From Clostridia bacterium (lineage in GTDB: Bacteria; Bacillota_A; Clostridia; UMGS1883; HGM11501), in the NCBI GenBank assembly GCA_017536285.1, contig JAFXHP010000042.1:1-11526 (forward strand): DNA of 11,526 nucleotides, in the 5' to 3' direction. Below are positions 6,918-11,526 of the stretch, piece after piece. The number at the start of each line of letters is the position of its first letter. The first letter of the stretch is position 1. Under the pieces are notes generated by a model, which saw nothing but the letters and a program-made list of their open reading frames with translations, was not told the DNA's origin and did not search any database. A program made the translations under genes and the position numbers.

Positions 6918-6935
6918 TAAAGGAAGGACTAAAAG

Positions 6936-7802
6936 ATGAAAAAAGGACTTGTAATGGAAGGCGGTGCAATGAGGGGACTCTTTACTGCAGGGATACTTGA
7001 TGTCTTGATGGAAGAAGGCATAACGACGGACGGAGCAATCGGAGTTTCAGCCGGGGCCGCTTTCGGATGCAACTTCAAATCCGGTCAGATTGGAAGGGCA
7101 CTTCGTTACAATAAAGAATATTGCAGGGACAAAAGATACTGCAGCTTCCATTCGCTTATAACTACAGGAGATTTGTATGGGGCTGAGTTCTGCTATAAAA
7201 CATTACCTGAGGAATTGGATCTTTTCGATAATGAAGCATACGAGAGTAATCCTATGGAGTTTTATGTTGTGTGCACAGATGTTGTAACAGGCCAGCCTGT
7301 ATATAAAAAGTGCGACAGCTTCAGAGGAAATAACCTTGAATGGATAAGGGCATCAGCGTCGCTTCCTTTAGTTTCGAGAGTCGTGGAAATTGAAGGTTAT
7401 AAACTGCTTGACGGCGGAATTTCCGATGCTATACCCCTTAAGCATTTTGAAAGCCTGGGGTATGAAAAAAATCTTGTTATTCTGACACAACCCGAGGGGT
7501 ATGTTAAAAAGAAAAACAGCATAAACGGCGTATTCAAGGTGGTGCTTAAAAACTATCCGAAGCTTCAACTCGCCATGGAAAGACGCCATATAATGTATAA
7601 CGAAGAACTTTCCTATGTAGATGAACGGGAGGAAAAGGGTGCGGCACTGGTATTAAGACCAAAGGAGGCACTTCCTGTGAAGCGTACTTCGAAAAATCCC
7701 GAACTTCTGCAAAAAACATATGATTTGGGAAGAGAACTTGCAAAAGAAAAACTTTCAGAAATTAAAGCCTTTTTGTGTAATAAAAAAAACGAATGCCGAT
7801 AG
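6936..7802 (+). CDS. Patatin-like phospholipase family protein
   Basis: A 288-residue cytoplasmic serine acyl hydrolase of the patatin fold. The glycine-rich oxyanion motif EGGAMRG (8-14), nucleophile motif GVSAG with S38 (36-40) and the DGG of the Ser-Asp dyad with D159 (159-161) are all present, so the enzyme should be active. Related bacterial proteins hydrolyse phospholipids or other acyl esters; the substrate here is unknown. The basic C-terminus (KKKN, KRTSK) could aid membrane contact. AAGGAAGG at 6920-6927 serves as ribosome site. The last codons and the stop form the left half of a transcription terminator, so termination and translation end coincide. Confidence 0.9.
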   Translation: MKKGLVMEGGAMRGLFTAGILDVLMEEGITTDGAIGVSAGAAFGCNFKSGQIGRALRYNKEYCRDKRYCSFHSLITTGDLYGAEFCYKTLPEELDLFDNEAYESNPMEFYVVCTDVVTGQPVYKKCDSFRGNNLEWIRASASLPLVSRVVEIEGYKLLDGGISDAIPLKHFESLGYEKNLVILTQPEGYVKKKNSINGVFKVVLKNYPKLQLAMERRHIMYNEELSYVDEREEKGAALVLRPKEALPVKRTSKNPELLQKTYDLGRELAKEKLSEIKAFLCNKKNECR

Positions 7803-7814
7803 GCATTCGTTTTT
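7785..7814. terminator. Shared bidirectional terminator overlapping the patatin gene stop
   Basis: AAAAACGAATGCC (7785-7797) pairs perfectly with GGCATTCGTTTTT (7802-7814) around a GATA loop. The left stem encodes the last residues of the patatin-like protein and its TAG is at 7800-7802. A and T runs at the two ends suit both this gene and the convergent ATP synthase remnant, whose stop codon is at 7821-7823. Confidence 0.9.
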
Positions 7815-7820
7815 CTGTTA

Positions 7821-8700
<880 letters not shown>

Positions 8701-8719
<19 letters not shown>

Positions 8720-9177
8720 CCTGCAACTACGTTTATGTCCGATGTGGGAGGGAACAAGCCTAGTAACGAAAGCAGGCTTGAAAGTGCGGAAAGGGCAAGG
8801 ATTGAAATTATGAGAGGTGAATAGCCCTTGAAATATTCGCCCATGTTTTCAATTACAAGCTTGTCCACTTTTTCAACGATGATTTCCGCAAAATGCTGTC
8901 TTTTAAGCTTTATACGTTCTTCTATTCCGTGAGTCATATAAAGACAGAGAAAGAAAAGCGTTATCATAACAGCAAGGGAGTTTACCTGTGCTTCTGTTAT
9001 GGGTATTGGCTGAATGGGCATATCAAGGATAAAATAAATCCTTGCACCGGTAACGGTGATTCCTTCAGAAAGGGGTTGGGTCAAAATCTTTAAGACAAGG
9101 CAGCAGATTAGGGGAAGAATCATCATTATAATATAGAAAATATCAAGTAGTTTAAATTTTGTATTTATGCTTTTCAC
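8701..9177 (-). pseudogene. atpB: Truncated ATP synthase subunit a
   Basis: The open frame gives 158 residues against about 220-240 for the family. It starts with GTG at 9177, served by GGAG overlapping the end of atpI. Membrane helices are visible near 11-31 and 64-83, and the conserved block LGLFPPTSDINV (139-150) is present. The sequence leaves atpB homology at about GWAVLV and hits a stop within the junction with atpG. The part carrying the essential proton-channel arginine (LRLFGN region) and the last helices are missing, so the channel cannot work. atpE, atpF, atpH and atpA, normally next, are absent. Confidence 0.88.
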
Positions 9178-9181
9178 CTTG

Positions 9182-9564
9182 TCACTCCATTCCTTTAATT
9201 AAAGGTCTTATCATAACTGCAATTCTCGGAAAAATAAAGGGTATTACCACAGAAAAAAGATTGAAAATACCTGCAAAGTTTCCGATTAAGGCAACGATTA
9301 AAAGCATAAAAAGCCTGCCTGACTGGGAAAGCTGTACCAACTTTCTTGCATTTTTTCCTCCAGGGTAAGTGCTTTCTGAACCGTAAGCCCCATAAGAAGA
9401 AAGTTTCCGACAGATGATGTAAATCCCAAAACATTACCCCATATGAAAGTATGATTCCACATTCCGGCAATTAAAAACACCGCTTGCATCAAAATGCTGA
9501 GTATAAAAGTCACCAAAGCGATGTATAATGTTTCCTTTTTTACGGTAGGGTCAATTTTAACCAT
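9182..9564 (-). pseudogene. atpI: Frameshifted ATP synthase subunit I-like gene
   Basis: AtpI is a small membrane protein thought to help assemble the c-ring. The first 78 or so codons run in one frame through GLTVQKALTLEEK; the remaining homologous part (ARKLVQLSQSGRLF, then IGNFAGIFN and VVIPFIFPRIAVMI) lies in another frame and ends at the TGA at 9184-9182, just before atpB. The two join if one base is added to the run of six T at 9351-9356 (six A on the coding strand). The span is 383 bases, one short of 128 codons, which fits a single-base loss. Four membrane helices would be restored. GAGGT serves as ribosome site for the ATG at 9564. Programmed slippage or a sequencing error in the homopolymer are alternatives. 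Confidence 0.8.
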
Positions 9565-9612
9565 AAAACATACCTCGCATATAAATTTTACCCGAAAAAA
9601 CCAATCTTTACT

Positions 9613-9641
9613 ATTATATAATAAATAAAGTTTATTGTAAG
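9613..9641 (-). promoter_or_regulatory. Promoter of the ATP synthase operon remnant
   Basis: On the minus strand, CTTACA (9641-9636), a 17-base spacer and a perfect TATAAT (9618-9613). It lies about 50 bases before the atpI ATG and still looks functional although the genes behind it are broken. Confidence 0.55.
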
Positions 9642-9673
9642 GGAAAAAAGAAAATAAATTGTTAAATTTGATA

Positions 9674-9702
9674 TTGTTTTTTGCTTTTCCGTGTGCTATA
9701 TT
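9674..9702 (+). promoter_or_regulatory. Candidate promoter for the GH95 gene
   Basis: TTGTTT (9674-9679), a 17-base spacer and TATATT (9697-9702) preceded by TGC, an extended -10. It would start transcription about 13 bases before the ATG at 9722, overlapping the ribosome site, so the leader would be very short. It is moderate in quality; no operator is evident in the 157-base divergent gap. Confidence 0.4.
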
Positions 9703-9721
9703 TAGTTAGGGAGGGATTAGT

Positions 9722-11526
9722 ATGCCGAGAGATGTTATTGTGCTTAAAAGACCTGCATCAAGGGAAAAGGATATGTGGAAGGAAGCACTTCCCATAGGAT
9801 GCGGAATAACAGGCGGACTTATACTTGGAGCCATTGAAAAAGAGCAGGTTATAATCACGCGCCACGACCTTTGGCACAGGTGGGGGAATATACTTCCCGT
9901 TCCCGATATAAGCGACAGCTTTAAGCAGATGCGAAAGAAAATTGATGAAGGGAAATATTTAGATGCCTGTCATATGATGGAAAACGCCCTTCGTGAAAAA
10001 GAGTTTTATAAAACAGGAGCTCCGTCGCCGTTTCCTCTTGGCTCGCTGAAGCTTTCCTATGTTACTGACGGTGTTACATTTAAGCATTACAGACGGGGGA
10101 TAGAGCTTGAAAAAGCCCTTGCCTTTGTTTCCTGGACTGATCAGAGAGGATTAAGTAAAAGAGAATATTTTGCATCGAGAGAGTCGGGAATTTTATATAC
10201 GAGAGTAACTGCGGATTTTGATGCTTCCTATGAAATTGATTTTGATTTTTATGACAATCTTGACGGGATTTCAAAAAATGAAGCAGAAAGAAGACGGGAA
10301 AAGCTTACTAAAGAATTCTCTGATAACGGCATATTTTATGCTGCAAACACCGACGGACAGGATTTCGGAGCACTCATTTCGGTGACATCTGAAAGCGGAA
10401 CGGTAAAGAGAAGCGAAAAAGGAATACTTGTTACGGGCAGGGATTTTACGGTGAAGCTTTTAAGCTTTGCGAAGGTGGACAGGAAAGAAGCTTTCCTGCT
10501 GCTTAATGAAAAAATAAATAATTCAAAGGATTTTGACGAAGCACTTAAAGCACATAGCTTGTTACATAAAGAGCTTTACGGAAGAGTTTCAATTTTCCTG
10601 ACAGAAGATACTGACGAGAGGATTGATTACACCAACGAAGAGCTTCTTGACGAAGCATACGAGGATGAGGCATCAGACGCCTTTCTTGAAAAAATATGGC
10701 GTTTTGGCAGATACCTCTTTATATCTGCTATGCACTCCGATGCAAATCCCTTTCCGCTTTACGGACTCTGGCCCGGGGCGAACGATCTTCCGTGGACGGC
10801 TCACGTTTGCAATGAAAATGTTCAGTGTATGTACTGGCACACCCTGACGGGAAATTTATCCGAGAGCATAAAAAATCTCATAGACTATTATCATAAGAAA
10901 ATGCCCGATATGAAAGAAAATGCAAAAAAGCTTTTCGGTTGCCGTGGTATTTTTGTGCCGGTTTACTCATATCCCGAAACCCTGGACGGAAAAGATTATA
11001 CACCGCCTCATCCGATAGTACCAGTAATTCTTAACTGGATTTCAGGCGCCGCCTGGCTTTCGAAGCATTTTTATGACTATTTTACATACACAAAGGATGA
11101 AGTAACTCTTAACGAAAAAATACTTCCTTTTATGATAGAAACAGCTCAGTTCTACGAAGATTATATTACCTATGATAAAAATGGCAGGATGAGAATTTAT
11201 CCTTCGGTGTCACCTGAAAACTCGCCTGGAAACCTTGTAAAGCTTAATCCGACAGGGGCACTGGGACATCCTTGTCCTGCGGTTGAAAATGCGACAATGG
11301 ACTTTGCACTTATGAAGGAAGTTATCTGTAACTTGTTAAAGCTGACGGAAAGCGTATATTGCAGGACTATTATTCCAAAGGAAAGCATAGAAAACTGGAA
11401 AAAGTTGATTTCAGAAATTCCGGGATACGAAATAAATGAGGACGGAGCGGTAAAAGAGTGGATGTCTCCTGAGCTTTCGGATAATTATGACCACAGACAT
11501 TTTTCTCATCTTTATCCCGTGTTTCC
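9722..11526 (+). CDS. Glycoside hydrolase family 95 protein (alpha-L-fucosidase or alpha-L-galactosidase type), 3' end outside window
   Basis: GH95 enzymes are inverting glycosidases that remove alpha-1,2-linked L-fucose or L-galactose from plant or host glycans. The 601 codons in the window are open throughout. Family features in order: WKEALPIGCGITGG (19-32) in the N-terminal domain, AHSLLHKELYGRVS (277-290), FGRYLFIS (328-335), the two asparagines of CNENVQCMYW (N364 and N366) matching the NxN pair that positions water in Bifidobacterium AfcA, SPEN with the presumed general acid E499, and HRHFSHLYP (591-599). The N-terminus has no signal peptide, so the enzyme is probably cytoplasmic and acts on imported oligosaccharides. 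AGGGAGGG at 9708-9715 serves the ATG at 9722. The family usually spans about 750-800 residues, so roughly 150-200 residues lie beyond the window. Confidence 0.85.
   Translation, partial: MPRDVIVLKRPASREKDMWKEALPIGCGITGGLILGAIEKEQVIITRHDLWHRWGNILPVPDISDSFKQMRKKIDEGKYLDACHMMENALREKEFYKTGAPSPFPLGSLKLSYVTDGVTFKHYRRGIELEKALAFVSWTDQRGLSKREYFASRESGILYTRVTADFDASYEIDFDFYDNLDGISKNEAERRREKLTKEFSDNGIFYAANTDGQDFGALISVTSESGTVKRSEKGILVTGRDFTVKLLSFAKVDRKEAFLLLNEKINNSKDFDEALKAHSLLHKELYGRVSIFLTEDTDERIDYTNEELLDEAYEDEASDAFLEKIWRFGRYLFISAMHSDANPFPLYGLWPGANDLPWTAHVCNENVQCMYWHTLTGNLSESIKNLIDYYHKKMPDMKENAKKLFGCRGIFVPVYSYPETLDGKDYTPPHPIVPVILNWISGAAWLSKHFYDYFTYTKDEVTLNEKILPFMIETAQFYEDYITYDKNGRMRIYPSVSPENSPGNLVKLNPTGALGHPCPAVENATMDFALMKEVICNLLKLTESVYCRTIIPKESIENWKKLISEIPGYEINEDGAVKEWMSPELSDNYDHRHFSHLYPVF

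Noticed and set aside
9195..9470. 91-residue minus-strand frame within the atpI region
   Set aside because: It is out of frame with both parts of AtpI and has no family features; the true second half of atpI is in the third frame.

Overview
The window reads as a low-to-moderate GC, spore-forming member of the Bacillota (class Clostridia, possibly Lachnospiraceae). This is inferred from the gpr spore protease gene, a SpoIIM-like membrane protein, the ruvC-ruvA-ruvB order, strong AGGAGG-type ribosome sites, sigma-A-like promoters and the divergent clostridial-style PRPP synthetase. Taxonomy comes from gene content only.

Layout: (1) 1-28, minus strand, the first nine codons of a gene that may be argG. 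(2) 64-2470, plus strand, a ruvC-ruvA-ruvB operon for Holliday-junction branch migration and resolution, ending in a clear terminator. (3) 2489-3046, plus strand, a SpoIIM-like membrane protein whose 3' end overlaps the convergent gpr gene (3034-3960, minus). (4) 4116-5219, plus strand, a PRPP synthetase behind a good extended -10 promoter. (5) 5225-5541, a 317-bp quasi-palindromic element that fills the convergent gap between prs and a PHP-domain phosphoesterase (5544-6383, minus). (6) 6522-7802, plus strand, a two-gene unit: a hotdog thioesterase and a patatin-like lipid hydrolase. (7) 7821-9564, minus strand, what remains of an F-type ATP synthase operon. (8) 9722 to the window end, plus strand, the first 601 codons of a GH95-family glycoside hydrolase.

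The most notable region is the ATP synthase operon. Its expected order is atpI-B-E-F-H-A-G-D-C. Here atpI carries a one-base frameshift. atpB stops after about two thirds and runs directly into the 3' third of atpG, with atpE, F, H and A missing. atpD residues 1-121 are fused in frame to the C-terminal part of atpC. The promoter, ribosome sites and terminator still look intact, so this looks like recent decay by two internal deletions and a frameshift, unless it is an assembly artefact. None of the products could form a working F1Fo enzyme.

The second notable region is the 317-bp element. It has 16-bp perfect terminal inverted repeats, extended arms matching at 21 of 26 further positions, and two terminator-like hairpins placed symmetrically about its centre. 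It resembles a MITE-like or intergenic repeat and probably acts as a bidirectional terminator for both flanking genes. No CRISPR array, tRNA, rRNA, intact insertion sequence or recognisable defence system is visible.
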